Shown: piece by piece, positions 22,100-32,986 of the stretch
Layout of the letters: every line of letters starts with the position of its first letter
Numbering within the stretch: position 1 is the stretch's first letter
Origin: Hippophae tibetana
Lineage: Eukaryota; Streptophyta; Magnoliopsida; Rosales; Elaeagnaceae
DNA length: 64,000 nt
Assembly: GCA_037013495.1 (NCBI GenBank)
Contig: CM072812.1
Location: 62,466,938 to 62,530,937, forward strand
Direction of reading: 5' to 3'
Program-made: the position numbers and the translations under genes
Notes under the pieces: model-generated
What the model was told of the DNA's origin: nothing
Database searches by the model: none
Seen by the model: only the letters and a program-made list of their open reading frames with translations

Positions 22100-22345
22100 T
22101 ATAGTGTGAATAGTAAAATAATTTATAAATTTGAAATTTGAAGTAAAAAAAATTTATCGTTCATGAATAGTTAAAAAAAAATTTAATTTCAAAAATTTTA
22201 AGATAAAAAAAATAATAGTGTGAAGAGTAAAATAAAATTAGCGTTCATGAATAGTAAAAACAAATATTTAAAAAAAATTAAAATTTTAAATAATATAGCA
22301 TGAATAGTATAATAAAATTACCTTTCATGAATAATAAAAAAAATA
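22100..22345 (+). repeat. 80-85 bp tandem repeat in leader of A
   Basis: About three units each contain TAGTGTGAATAGTAAAATA and TTCATGAATAGTAAAAA, with the second motif near 22160, 22244 and 22324. They are set in A-rich low-complexity DNA. Confidence 0.6.
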
Positions 22346-22699
22346 AAAAAAAAGTAAAAAAACTTAAATAAATTTTAAATTAAAAATAAAATTAAAATAA
22401 AAAAATAAAAAAAATTATAAAAAATAAAAAAAATTATAAAAAATAAAAAATAAAACTTAATTTGTAATTGTCATTTAATTTTAATTTTTTATTTAAAATC
22501 TTAATTGTTTTAAATAAAAATATTAATAATAAAAAAATGAATAAAAATATATATATATAAAAAAAATCAATTTTTATTTTTATTTTATTTGGTTTTACCT
22601 TTCTCAATTTTATTTTAATTTATTTTACCTTTTTCAATTTTAATTTTTTTTAATTTTTTATTTTTTTTTTCTTTCTTTTCTTTAACTATTTTTTTCTCT

Positions 22700-23253
22700 T
22701 AATTTTCATTTAACTTAATTAACTTAGATTTTTATTAACTTAATTAACTTTGCTTTTTAATTAACTTAAATTTTTCATTAACTTAATTAACTTAGATTTT
22801 TACTTTCATTAACTTAATTAAGTTACATTTTTCATTAACTTAATTAACTTAGATTTTTACTTCACTTAACTTAATTAACTTAGATTTTTACTTCACTTAA
22901 CTTAATTAACTTAGATTTTTACTAACTTAATTAACTTAGTTTTTTAATTAACTTAGATTTTTCATTAACATAATTACCTTAGATTTTTAATTAACTTAAC
23001 TTAATTAACTTAGATTTTTACTTTCATTAACTTAATTAACTTAGATTTTTCATTAACTTAATTAACTTAGATTTTTCATTAACTTAACTTAATTAACTTA
23101 GATTTTTACTTCACTTAACTTAATTAACTTAGATTTTTACTTCATTTAACTTAATTAACTTAGATTTTTACTTCATTTAACTTAATTAACTTAGATTTTC
23201 ATTAACTTAATTAACTTAGATTTTTACTTAACTAAACTTAATTAACTTAATTT
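22700..23253 (+). repeat. AT-rich minisatellite in leader of A
   Basis: About twenty units of 22-32 bp with the core TTAACTTAATTAACTTAGAT followed by a T-run and, in longer units, ACTTCAC. Units are nearly identical, so the array is young or kept uniform. Confidence 0.85.
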
Positions 23254-23283
23254 TAATAACATGATAAGTAAAGATCTAAGGAA

Positions 23284-23403
23284 GTTCTGTCTAGGAGACT
23301 AGTTCTTGGAAGCCTTTGTGCAACTAGTCTTTCCTGGGAACTTTGTTCTGTCTAGGAGGATGGTTTTTAAGGAGCCTTTGCCCCACCATTGTTTCCTGGG
23401 AGC
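23284..23403 (+). other. Two tandem stem-loops in the leader of A
   Basis: Unit 1 (23284-23341) and unit 2 (23345-23403) share GTTCTGTCTAGGA at the start and TTTCCTGGGA near the end, so AGGA can pair with TCCT and GTTC with GAAC or GAGC. The inner stems differ in sequence but stay complementary: GACTAGTT with AACTAGTC, and ATGGT with ACCAT. The same structure is found in element M at 63905-64000. A packaging or dimer-linkage role is possible but unproven. Confidence 0.55.
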
Positions 23404-23715
23404 ACTCTTGGTTAATACTGATTATATTTTTTTTATCTAAAAAAAAAACCAAAAAAAAAACCAAAAAAACCAAAAAATTGCTTTGTTTGATCTAGGAACA
23501 ATTTTGTTTTTATGCCTTAATTATTTGATTTGCACCTAGATGTGGGTTATCTAAAACCCTCAAGTATGCTCCTAGTTTTAAGTACAAAATGTTTTTTTGA
23601 AAATCAATAGGGCATGTTTGAAACAGTATAGGTAGACAACCTTGTCTTACTTGTAGGTTTGATTGACTCAATGATGAGCGGACGTTGAGTTTACTTAAAA
23701 TGAATTCTGCAAGTT

Positions 23716-23765
23716 ACGTCTTGCTAAGACGTTAAACTAAGCGCTTGATGGGAGGCAACCCATCA
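23716..23765 (+). other. Paired-hairpin motif in element A
   Basis: ACGTCTT-GCT-AAGACGT (23716-23732) is followed by TGATGGG-AGGCAA-CCCATCA (23746-23765); both stems are perfect 7 bp. The corresponding motif in element M stands after pol and again between its two gag copies. Confidence 0.7.
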
Positions 23766-25726
23766 CTTTAGGTAATTTTATTGTTTATTTTAGTTTAATT
23801 ATATGTGAATAAATTTTTAAATTGTTAAAACTAAAACTATTTGTTGAGATGTTAGAAGTTCACAACGATCTGTCTGTATACACTTTAATGATGAATATGA
23901 TGGATGCACATGCATTTCTCCATTACTACTTACACATTCTCAAGAAATAGGTAATCTTTCTTCTCTTTTCTCTTTTTCTTTAATTTACAGTTTTACATTG
24001 AGGAAAATGTAAGTCTAGGTTGGGGGTGGTGAAAAGTTACCATGCTTAATTAGAAAAAAAAAAAGATTTAACAATTTAAAAATTAAAAAAAATTTAATTA
24101 ATTTTTTTCTTTTTATGTTCACGTTTTTCTTTTTTTTTTTAGTTTTATTTTTGTTTTGTGTGATTTAGTAATTTTTGAAATAAAAAAAATTATAAAAAAC
24201 AAAAAAAACAAAAATTCTCACAAAAATTTATCATTTCTTTAAATCAAATTTAAGTAAATAGTTAAGTCTTTTGTACTGTTAGATTAATTTTTGAAAACAT
24301 ATCATGAAATATTTTGTAATTGTTTTTGATAATTAGTTAGTTTTTGTTATAACTAGTATTTATTGATAAAATGTGGAAATTATATGAAACCCAAAATCGG
24401 TGTTTATGAATTTTTTTTAGTGGAGACTACCCTTGTGAGATATAATTTGAGCCTAATTTATTTTATTCAGAGTGAAATATAGATTTTTTCTACTCCAAAC
24501 ACATTTCTTATTTATTCAAATTTTTAGATTATCTCTATAGGTATTAGCATTGAATGTATGAATTTTTTTCTCATATTAATAGAGTATCATATATTTTTTA
24601 TTATTATTTTTGCTTAGATTAAATGATTTGAGTAGAAATTGATAGTATATGCTTATATCTCATTTATGCATGACTGCTACAAAAACAAAAAGACATATCT
24701 AAGGTTACCTAAACCAAGATCAAACAGAAAAGCCACAAAATTAACGACTCACCAAAATCCTAAAAAAATGTACAATATGTACATGGGTTGACTCTCTAAA
24801 AAATACATATATTGAAAAATATCTTCAGAAAAAAATATATATAGAGAGATAAAAAATATATAGTATCATCTACATACTATGACTCACATTGGCTACAAAG
24901 TTGTGAGTACAGGCTAATCACAAAAGAAAGATATAGGAAGTAATTCCCTAAAAAGTCATTACAATTTCTTCATTTGTAAAAAGCATATATCTTGAAATTC
25001 TTTCTTAATGAGTTTGATTTATGCATGAAAATAATTTTTATATATGATATCTTTATAATTTATACATTCGATTCCTTTCATGAGATTAATGTTAAAATAA
25101 CACTTTGAGCCTTTATTCTTTATACATATGCGAACCTATTAGTTCATTTCTATACATCAACTTTTTCGCATATAAATTAGTATGAGTGTTTGAACCCATA
25201 TGATTCAGTGTTTTGAGAGTATTGACTTGTGAGGAATAGAGTCGAAGCGAATTCTGATTCATGACACTGAAATTGGGTGAAATTAAATTGATACATTTTG
25301 ACATGAAATATGAAAATGATTTTCGACTAATTATTATAATAAATCATGATTGTTTAAAGAGATTAAAATAACTTATGCTTGAAATTTTAATTATGATCTT
25401 AAAGGAGATTAAAAAAATATGAGACATTTTTGTGATATCTTGTTTTCTTTTATTCTTAAATTAAATTTTGATTTTGATTTTGTTGTAATTTTAGTTTTTG
25501 ATTTGATTGTTTTTATTTGTTTCTTTTGATTTTTACATTTAGTTCAATGTTTGTGGGTATCATTACTGAAAACCCTCACGAGACTCAAACTCGTCCACTA
25601 GGGCAACCTAGGGGTTTAAAGGCTTGTTGCATAGGCTAAATGCAACCGTGCAATCCACGAAAGTGATTTAGGATAATTTAATTTTTAGTTTTTATCGCTT
25701 CTCTTGCTAAGGGACTAGCAAGAAGC
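23766..25726 (+). other. Conserved 3' non-coding block of element A
   Basis: It aligns over most of its length with 54960-56800 (element M, opposite strand) and partly with 31240-32975 (element B). The best-kept pieces are GGTTACCTAAACCAAGATCA, ACACTTTGAGCC with TTTATTCTTTATACATATG, and GGCAACCTAGGGGTTTAAAG. No long frame is kept, so selection, if any, would be on RNA or DNA. Confidence 0.6.
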
Positions 25727-25739
25727 TCGTTGGGGGTTG
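25727..25739 (+). other. Polypurine tract of element A
   Basis: A GTTGGGGGTTG-type purine-rich stretch stands directly before the 3' LTR. Element M has GGTTGGGGGTTG in the same place and B has GATTGGGGATTG. Confidence 0.65.
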
Positions 25740-27436
25740 TGACGAGTGCGCCAAAAGCACTAAAATTACCATGATTTTATGCACATTAATTGATTAAATA
25801 TATATATATATATTTATATGTTTTATCATATATTTATATAAATTTGTCTTTTTGGAATCACGGGTATTTTTATTGTTTTTTAGGTATTTTGGCTTAAAAA
25901 CGTAACTTAAAGACTCAAAGAGGAATACTGGAAGCAATACATCACAAAGATATTAATAAATAAATGGGGAAAGGTAAACAAATATGGAAAAATTGGACAA
26001 AATGGGTTAAAAGGGTCAAAAATGTCAAAAAGGAGAAAATCGCGCCGCCCAGCCACGTCGAGCCCTGCGCGCGCCAGCGCCCAGCCGCACGCGCAACGCC
26101 CCACGTCCGCGCCAAGCCACGCGCGCCCAGTCCCAGTTCCGCACGCCTGTGCGCGCCCAGCTGCCCTCCGTGCGCACCGATGCCCATTTTGCCCTATTTT
26201 CGCGCGCAGCCGCCCCCATGACGTCATGCTGATGTCATCAATGACCTCAGCAATTGCACTCCGCATTTTCACATTTTTTTAACATTTTTTCACTCACTTT
26301 TTCTCTCCATCCTCACCTATAAATACCCCATTCCCTTCACTTCTAAACACACCTTAAAACACATTGTTTTCTCTCTTTCTTTCTCTCTTTTCTTAGATTT
26401 TTAGTTTTCTTAGTTTTTAGTTTTTCTTAGTTAATTTCTCTTAGTCAGATTTTGTTGAAAAATATTTAAATATATATTTTTAGACTATCTTTAAGTGTTG
26501 CCTTGTTTAATTTATTGATTATTTATTAAAATATATATGAATGGCTATAAATAATATGATATATTAGTAATATTTTTGCGCTTCTAAAATGTTAAAGTAG
26601 ATTAAATATTTTTATAAAATGAATTTATTTTTATTTCTTCATCAAGATTAAAACGGAGTTTGTAAGAAACAATATTGACAAAGTATTTTTCATAATATAC
26701 AAAAGAGTTAGATTTAGGATTAATTATAAGAATTTGATTTAGAGTCACTCTTAGATGTTAGATGAAATATTTTGGATCTGATTTAAAGAACTCTATTTCA
26801 AAGATTTTTATAAGATTTGTTATCAAAAAATATATTGATGACATATTTTTCATAATATACTTAAAATCTAAAATTTAGTTTCCAAATTCTTAAGTCATTA
26901 ACCTAATTTAGATACCTTAATGATAGTTTAAATTGATAGCTCTGTCCAAAGCATCAACTAAATGGTTTATTAATTTCTTAGAAATAAAACATAATTTAAT
27001 TAACTATGAATTACTGATCCTGCCAAAAAACTTTGATTGATAATTGAAGAATAACGAAATCAATCCCTATCTTAGGATAGAAAGAATCAATAATCTTAAT
27101 TCATATTTTTAATAACCTACTTAATATTGAGAAAACATAATGAACTAGCTAATGTATCCCACAAATTTTACACTATATAATAAATGTTTAATTTCCTAAA
27201 TGTTTATTGAATCTATCTTTATTTTTATTTCATTTGTTTGGATCTTCAAATTCAAACTTTGTAGAGAATGTTTAAGTTTTATTTTCGTTTTTAAGAATTT
27301 GTTAAATTATCTAAAAACTACATGATTCCTCTTTAGACCAACTTTAGAAGTATACTTATTATTTTTCATAAGTAATTCATGTACTTGCGAGCTATTTTAT
27401 AGTTCATACAAAATTTAAACGCCTAACTTTGGTAAA
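25740..27436 (+). mobile_element. Chimeric LTR joining elements A and B
   Basis: The first 700 bases (25740 to about 26439) belong to A's LTR type, including the triple TGAC-TCA site (26219, 26230, 26242) and TATA at 26318. From about 26440 the sequence follows the second half of LTR 32987-34965 (for example TTTAATTTATTGAT and AAATAAAACATAATTTAAT). A primer site follows at 27443. It thus serves as 3' LTR of A and 5' LTR of B. Confidence 0.65.
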
Positions 27437-27442
27437 TCATTT

Positions 27443-27458
27443 TGGCGTCATTGTCAGG
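27443..27458 (+). other. Primer-binding site of element B (eroded)
   Basis: TGGCGTCATTGTCAGG lies just after the LTR end and is recognisable as the tRNA-Asp site with a few transitions. Confidence 0.6.
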
Positions 27459-27899
27459 TATACAAATAATAGCTCTAAAAATTAGATAAAATTTACAAGC
27501 ATTAAAGTTTTGGCAACTTTATCGAGGAATAATAGTATTTTTAAGTTGTTATTATCAAAATCTTAGAAACTTTTTATGCTGTAAATATTGTGCTCTTTAT
27601 TTAAAATTTTTAAAATATCTAGATTATTAATTAATTTTAGATATTTTAAATTTTCTATTATTCTATTTAAAAACTTAAATAATAAAATATTTTTTACTAA
27701 CATATGTATCATTATATTATTTATTCTTTATTATGTATTTAGTATTTCTACAAACAAATATGTATTATATTTTATCTTTTTATTTTTCTACTTGACATGT
27801 GAATTTAATTTTTGTTTTTATAAGTTTACGTGAGATTAAAGGTCCTTAGAGTATCTTTCTATATCGTATAAAATAATATAAATAGACCAAGGAGACTAT

Positions 27900-29200
27900 G
27901 AGGAATGATGGACTTTAAGGTCCCATAACTTTTTGTAGAAACATTTGTGAACCTAACCTTGACCATATATATGAACCTTTAAATATGGGAGAAAATCCAC
28001 CACGAAGAGAAATGATAACAAAAAGGTTTCTAAGGCCAGTAATTTGCACTATAACTACCTTAGTCCAACTGGGTGAGGTTGGTCAAAATTATGAATTGCG
28101 AAACATTCATTTTTTCATGTTACCTTCCTTTCATGGATTTCCTAATGAAGACGTACTATCTTTCTTTAGGGACTTTTAACCAACAATCCAAACATTCATC
28201 TTCAATGTACTCACCGAGGATTAAGTTAGAATCAAGTGTTTCCCTTGCACCTTAGAAACATGGCCCAATAATGGCTCATGTCACTTTCTTTAGGTCTCTT
28301 GATGACCTTTGTAGATGTTTATAATAAGTTTATGAGAAAAAATTTAGTCCTACCCAAAGACATAAAAGTTGTGAGCTAAGATTGTACCTTTCTCTTAGAT
28401 TGAGGGAGAACCTTTCCCTAAAGTGTGTGATAGGTTCAAACTCTTTTCTCACTTAATGCCTTAATTACATTTATCCTCTGTAGCTGTAGAACCAATTTTT
28501 CTATGATGGATTGACATAAAAATGTTAGTTCATCGTAGATGATGCCAATAGAGAAGCAATGGAAAAAACTACCTTAGAGATTTACAATCTCTTTGAGGTG
28601 TTAGGTGCTAATTCCTAACAAAAGAGATCCTAAGTGAGGAGAGCTGGAGTCCATGAAATATACCATGGTACTAAAATTTAAATGCATCTTGATCAATTGC
28701 CCATGCAAGTTATGCTTCTTACAAAACATACCATAACAAATAAAGAACAATGTGGGATGTGTAGTACTTTAGGACATGATGTGGAAACATGGACCTATCA
28801 AGGAGAAGTTAGTTTTGGACTCGAGTAGGTCAATGCATTGGGGGAATACCGACTAAAACTAAGGTATGATCCCAATGCTAATACCTACAATCTTGGGTGG
28901 AGGAATCATCCTAATTTCTCCTAGAGGTAGAATAAACCTCCATTTTCCCAAAGCTTAAACTCACCGAGCTAACTATTCCACCAACAAATGCCCAAAAATC
29001 TTCTGAATAAGATAAATCTGGAGGATAGCTTGAATTCATTCATTCAAGTTAGTAGAGAAAACCAATCACGAACTAATCAAAGATTGGACCTTGTGAAAAT
29101 TTCTATTAAGAAGATGAAAGTTCAAGCATACTAGTTAACTGAGCACTTATAGAAGCAAGGCAAGGAATAGCTACATGGTCAAAAAAATCAATAAAACTTT
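27900..29200 (+). pseudogene. Athila gag remnant of element B
   Basis: Recognisable stretches are QLGEVGQNYELRNIHF, MLPSFHGFPNEDVLSFFRDF and later NNRTNQRLD-like coiled-coil sequence, all parallel to gag of element M. Capsid-type protein of the retrotransposon particle; broken many times. Confidence 0.7.
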
Positions 29201-29204
29201 ATAA

Positions 29205-29975
29205 GAGGATATTAGGCTTACAAAAAGATAAAATCCCCTCAATAACATCTCACTAAAGATGAAAATATAATTTTGGATGAGAGGTAAATCATTATTTTAT
29301 TTTATTATTGCTTTAATTTATTTATTTTCATTTTATAGATAATTGATTTTTTTTATTGTTTTAATTATTGTGTGGTTATTACAATAAATATTTTTATGTT
29401 TATTGTGTTGTTATAATAATAATATTAAAAAATAGGGAGCAAACAATTATGAAAAATTGTTTGAAGCACATCGTGGCATAGGGTGATGGATTTCAAATGG
29501 TCTGAATTTCAAATGTTCGCACCGCATCCCATGTTTATTTTCTCACCAAAAATACATTTTCCCATGCGAATTCTTTCATTTTCTCACACTTTTCACACAA
29601 CTCCTATTTTTCTCTCCCACCAAATATTTCAAAAACCCTCAAAAATCCTACATTTTTTCAATAATTTTTCAAGGTCTTTCACAAGAATCACTTTCCTAAG
29701 CTTACTCGTTTCACAAAACCAAATTTCAAAAATCTTCATCTTCAAAGAGGAGTACTCTTCATTGTTTTTCAATCCACAACAAAATAAGTAACTTTCATAA
29801 CTTTTTGGAATTTAAGTCTTTAAATTAAATTCTCTAAAATTTGTGAAATATTTGTGATTTTTAAGAGTTTCAAACCCCTAATTAGGACAAAGAAGGGTTA
29901 GGAAAAATATTGGAATAATTTATGTTGTTGTCTTGGATTTTCTACGAACCTTTGAATTTTAGATATTGTTAAGTT
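29205..29975 (+). other. Spacer between gag and ORF1/env-like gene of B
   Basis: AT-rich, with one short open frame (29483-29791, rich in Phe, Ser and His) that resembles leader rather than protein. It stands where pol would be expected. Confidence 0.4.
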
Positions 29976-31080
29976 TTGAAAATAGCACCAATAATAAGTA
30001 GGAAAGGAAAGGAGGTTTCAATTTCTAAAGAATACGATAGGTCTAAATTTGCTAGTTATGAGGAAAAAATTTGCTTTGAAAAAATAGTTGAAGTTTATAA
30101 AAGGTTTATACCTAAGAGGGGGATGGAATATAATGACGGGCTTGAGGGGATTACGGATGTCATAACAAGCCTTGGATGGAAACGTTTTGTAAAAGAACCC
30201 AAGATTGCTATTGAATCCATTGTTCGGGAATTCTATGTGAATTTTTCTGATGTTGTTAATAATCAAATTTTAGTAAGGAATGTACTAGTTCCATTTAGGC
30301 CTAATGACATAAATTCTCACTATTATTTAGTGAATATTAGAGAAGGTCAGTATAATAATTATTTAGATAATTTGGATTATTCTATCATTTTAGAAACCTT
30401 AACTATACAAGGTACTGAATGGATATATACTGATGAAAAACATAAGGGTTTTGAAGTGAAGTATTTATATAAATTTTTTGACAATACTTTGTGTATTTAA
30501 GACTTGTGTCCACCAAACATTACAATACTCTTGATAGAGATAGGGTTATTTTACTATATACAATCACATTCAAGATGCCTATGGATGTAGGGACTATAAT
30601 TCACCAAAGAATAAAGTTATATACAAACTATCAACGTAAGGGTTTCTTTTTCCCCCAATTAATCGCTACTTTATGTAAGAAAGTGGGCTTACCCCATTCC
30701 AAAGGTGAACTTACTATACAACCTAATGAATTATTGAACTAACATATTTTGATGAGCTCATTTCTGGTATGAATATTGTTCCAAGAGAAAGAAGTGTCAT
30801 TATTCCATCAAGGTTGTTTATGATAAAACAATTTCATAATTTTGGTGAAATAATGAGCTATATGAAAGAATACTAGCAACCTTATTTTTTTTTTCCAATA
30901 AGTGGCATTCTTGAATCAATAGTATTGTGATAAGATGGAACATAATCAGTTAATGTATGAAATGAATAGGTTGCAATTAAGTCATCTAAGAATAGATACA
31001 AGCTACTTAGTAACACCCAAGTGTTGTCATTATGATTTCACTTTTGTACCTCCAAAAAGATCACAACTACAACCCGAATA
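29976..31080 (+). pseudogene. Athila ORF1/env-like (plant transposon protein) gene of element B
   Basis: The protein has KFASYEEKICFEKIVEVYKR, then GLEGITDVITSLGWKRFV, IVREFYVNF and VRNVLVPFRPNDINSHYYLV, and further on TIIHQRIKLYTNYQRKGFFF and PQLIATLCKKVGLPHSKGEL. This order matches the domain known as putative plant transposon protein, which is found in the extra gene after pol of Athila elements. Its function is not established; some authors call it env-like. It directly follows gag here, because pol is absent. A few breaks are present. Confidence 0.7.
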
Positions 31081-31239
31081 ACAAGGTCGAGGCGACATGG
31101 AAGAGGAGCTTAAAATTTGATCTGAATTATTTTTTGTTTTTATTTTTTTTAGATATTGTATTTGTTTTTGTTTTATTTTATTTCCTTTCATGTAAACATT
31201 ATTTAGAATTATTAATTTTATAATTTTTTATTGAAATTT

Positions 31240-32975
31240 ATGAGAAATACACAATTTCCTATATCTATAATAATATTTATATGTTTGGATTGATGGATGC
31301 ACCTATAATTCCATACCAACTCTTGAACATGATTAGCAAATGAGTAACTTTTCTGTCAATTACCTTTTATCTTTAATTTATAATTATTATATTGAGAGCA
31401 ATGTAATTTTAGGTTTAGAGTAGGAAAAGTTACATTATAAAGTTATACTAAATTGAAATTTTTTTATGTTCACATGTTTACATTTTTCATTTCTTTGTGT
31501 GCTTTAATTTATTTTTATTGGATTGGTAATTTTTGATTAATTTAAAAAACAAATTTCTTACAAAATTATCATGTATTTTACTTAATTTTGAGAAAATGAT
31601 TAAGTGTTTGCATTGTTTGATAATTTCAAAAACATTTTTATAGAGTAATGTCATGATTAGTTGATTTTTGTCATAATTAGTGTTTCATAATAAAATATTG
31701 AAATTGTAATGAATCTAAAATCAGTGTTTAGGAATCAAATAGTGGAGACTATTATATGAGAATATATTTTGAGTTATTTTTTCATTGTGAGTGATACTAT
31801 TTTAAACACACTTATAAATTCTAAATTTCTAGATGATCTCTATAGGCCTTTGCATTAAATGTAAAATATTTTACATCTAATAATGTATAATATATTTATT
31901 TTTAATATTTAAATTGAATGACTTAAGTATAAATTGAAAGTATACGTTATTCTTTTCATTCATGCATGACTTCTAAAAAAGAGATATATATGAGGTTACC
32001 TAAACTAATAAAAGAAAAAACTATAAATTAGCTACTCACATTATCATACAAAATATGTAAATTCTAAACATGGGCCCTCTCTTTAGCTAAAAAAATAAAA
32101 AATAAAAAGAGAGAAAAATGAATTTTATAAACTAGATACTATGACCCAATATCCTTCAACGTTGTGACAATTGGTTAAATATAAAAGAAAAATATAGAAA
32201 TAATTCCACAAGAATTCATTTGAGTTTTCTTGATCTCCTAAAGGCATATTATTTGAGATTTTTATTTGATGAATTTGATTGATGTATGAAAGTTGTATGT
32301 GATTTCTTTACAAAATCATTTTATTTGATTCCTTTCATGAGATCAATATTTATGCATCACTTTGAGTCTTTTATTCTTTATACATATGTAAATCTATTAG
32401 TTCATTTATATACATAAACTATATTTGCATATACCTATGAATGAGTGCTTAAACCAATGTGATTAGTGTTATTGAGAGTATGTATTGTGACGATAGAGTC
32501 GAAGCAAATTTAAATTCCATATCCTAAAATTGTGTAAATTTAATATTGATACAATTTTGATTTGAATACGAAAGTAATTTTTAACTAATTGTTATAGTAA
32601 ACCACGAATGTTTAGAATATTACAATAATTTATGCTATAGATTTTAATGGTAATCTTAGAAGAGATAAAAAAACATGAGAAATTTTGTTATTGTTTTTAT
32701 TTTGCTATCTTTTTACTTTGTTTTGAATTTTATTTTTTTATGCTTTGTTTATTTATTTTTAACTTTTGGATTTTAAATTTGATTTTTATGGGTGTCATAT
32801 ATGAAAACCCTCATGTGACTTTAACTTATTTACTAGGACAACCTAGGGGTTTAAAGGCTTGTTGTATACATTAAATACAATTGTGTTAATCTATGAAAAT
32901 GATTTAGGATAGTTTAATTTTATTCTAGTTTTTTTAACCTTTTTCCATTCTTACTAAAAGACTAATAAGAAGCTG
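31240..32975 (+). other. 3' non-coding block of element B
   Basis: Diverged counterpart of the blocks in A and M. GAGGTTACCTAAACTAA, CACTTTGAGTCTTTTATTC and ACAACCTAGGGGTTTAAAGG remain in the same order. Confidence 0.55.
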
Positions 32976-32986
32976 ATTGGGGATTG

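Larger units (their letters stand above)
20729..26439 (+). mobile_element. Athila-lineage element A, no coding region (LARD-like)
   Basis: Layout: 5' LTR 20729-21904, intact tRNA-Asp primer site 21911, a long AT-rich leader to about 23450, a short spacer, a paired-hairpin motif 23716-23765, a long 3' non-coding block to 25726, polypurine tract, and the first 700 bases of a 3' LTR from 25740. No gag or pol is present: leader joins almost directly to the segment that follows pol in element M. The 3' LTR passes at about 26439 into the LTR of element B. It sits in the inverted J/K repeat. Confidence 0.8.
26440..32986 (+). mobile_element. Athila-lineage element B, broken, lacks pol
   Basis: 5' LTR portion (to about 27436), primer site 27443, gag remnant (about 27900-29200), ORF1/env-like gene (about 29976-31080), 3' non-coding block (31240-32975) and GATTGGGGATTG polypurine tract before LTR 32987. 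The gag is broken many times, the env-like gene only a few. No protease, RT or integrase is present. Element B is clearly older than A or M, judged by erosion of LTR ends and primer site. Confidence 0.75.

Noticed and set aside
25907-26282. Overlapping open frames in the GC-rich part of the chimeric LTR on both strands
   Set aside because: They come from low stop density in CpG-rich promoter DNA; the composition is Arg/Ala/Pro-rich and the frames are not shared with the equal part of other LTRs.
27588-27833. 81-codon Phe/Ile-rich frame after the primer site of B
   Set aside because: Membrane-like look is due to AT-rich leader DNA; no start context and not kept in relatives.
29483-29791. 102-codon frame in the B spacer
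   Set aside because: Low-complexity Phe/Ser/His sequence upstream of the ORF1/env-like gene; more likely leader than protein.
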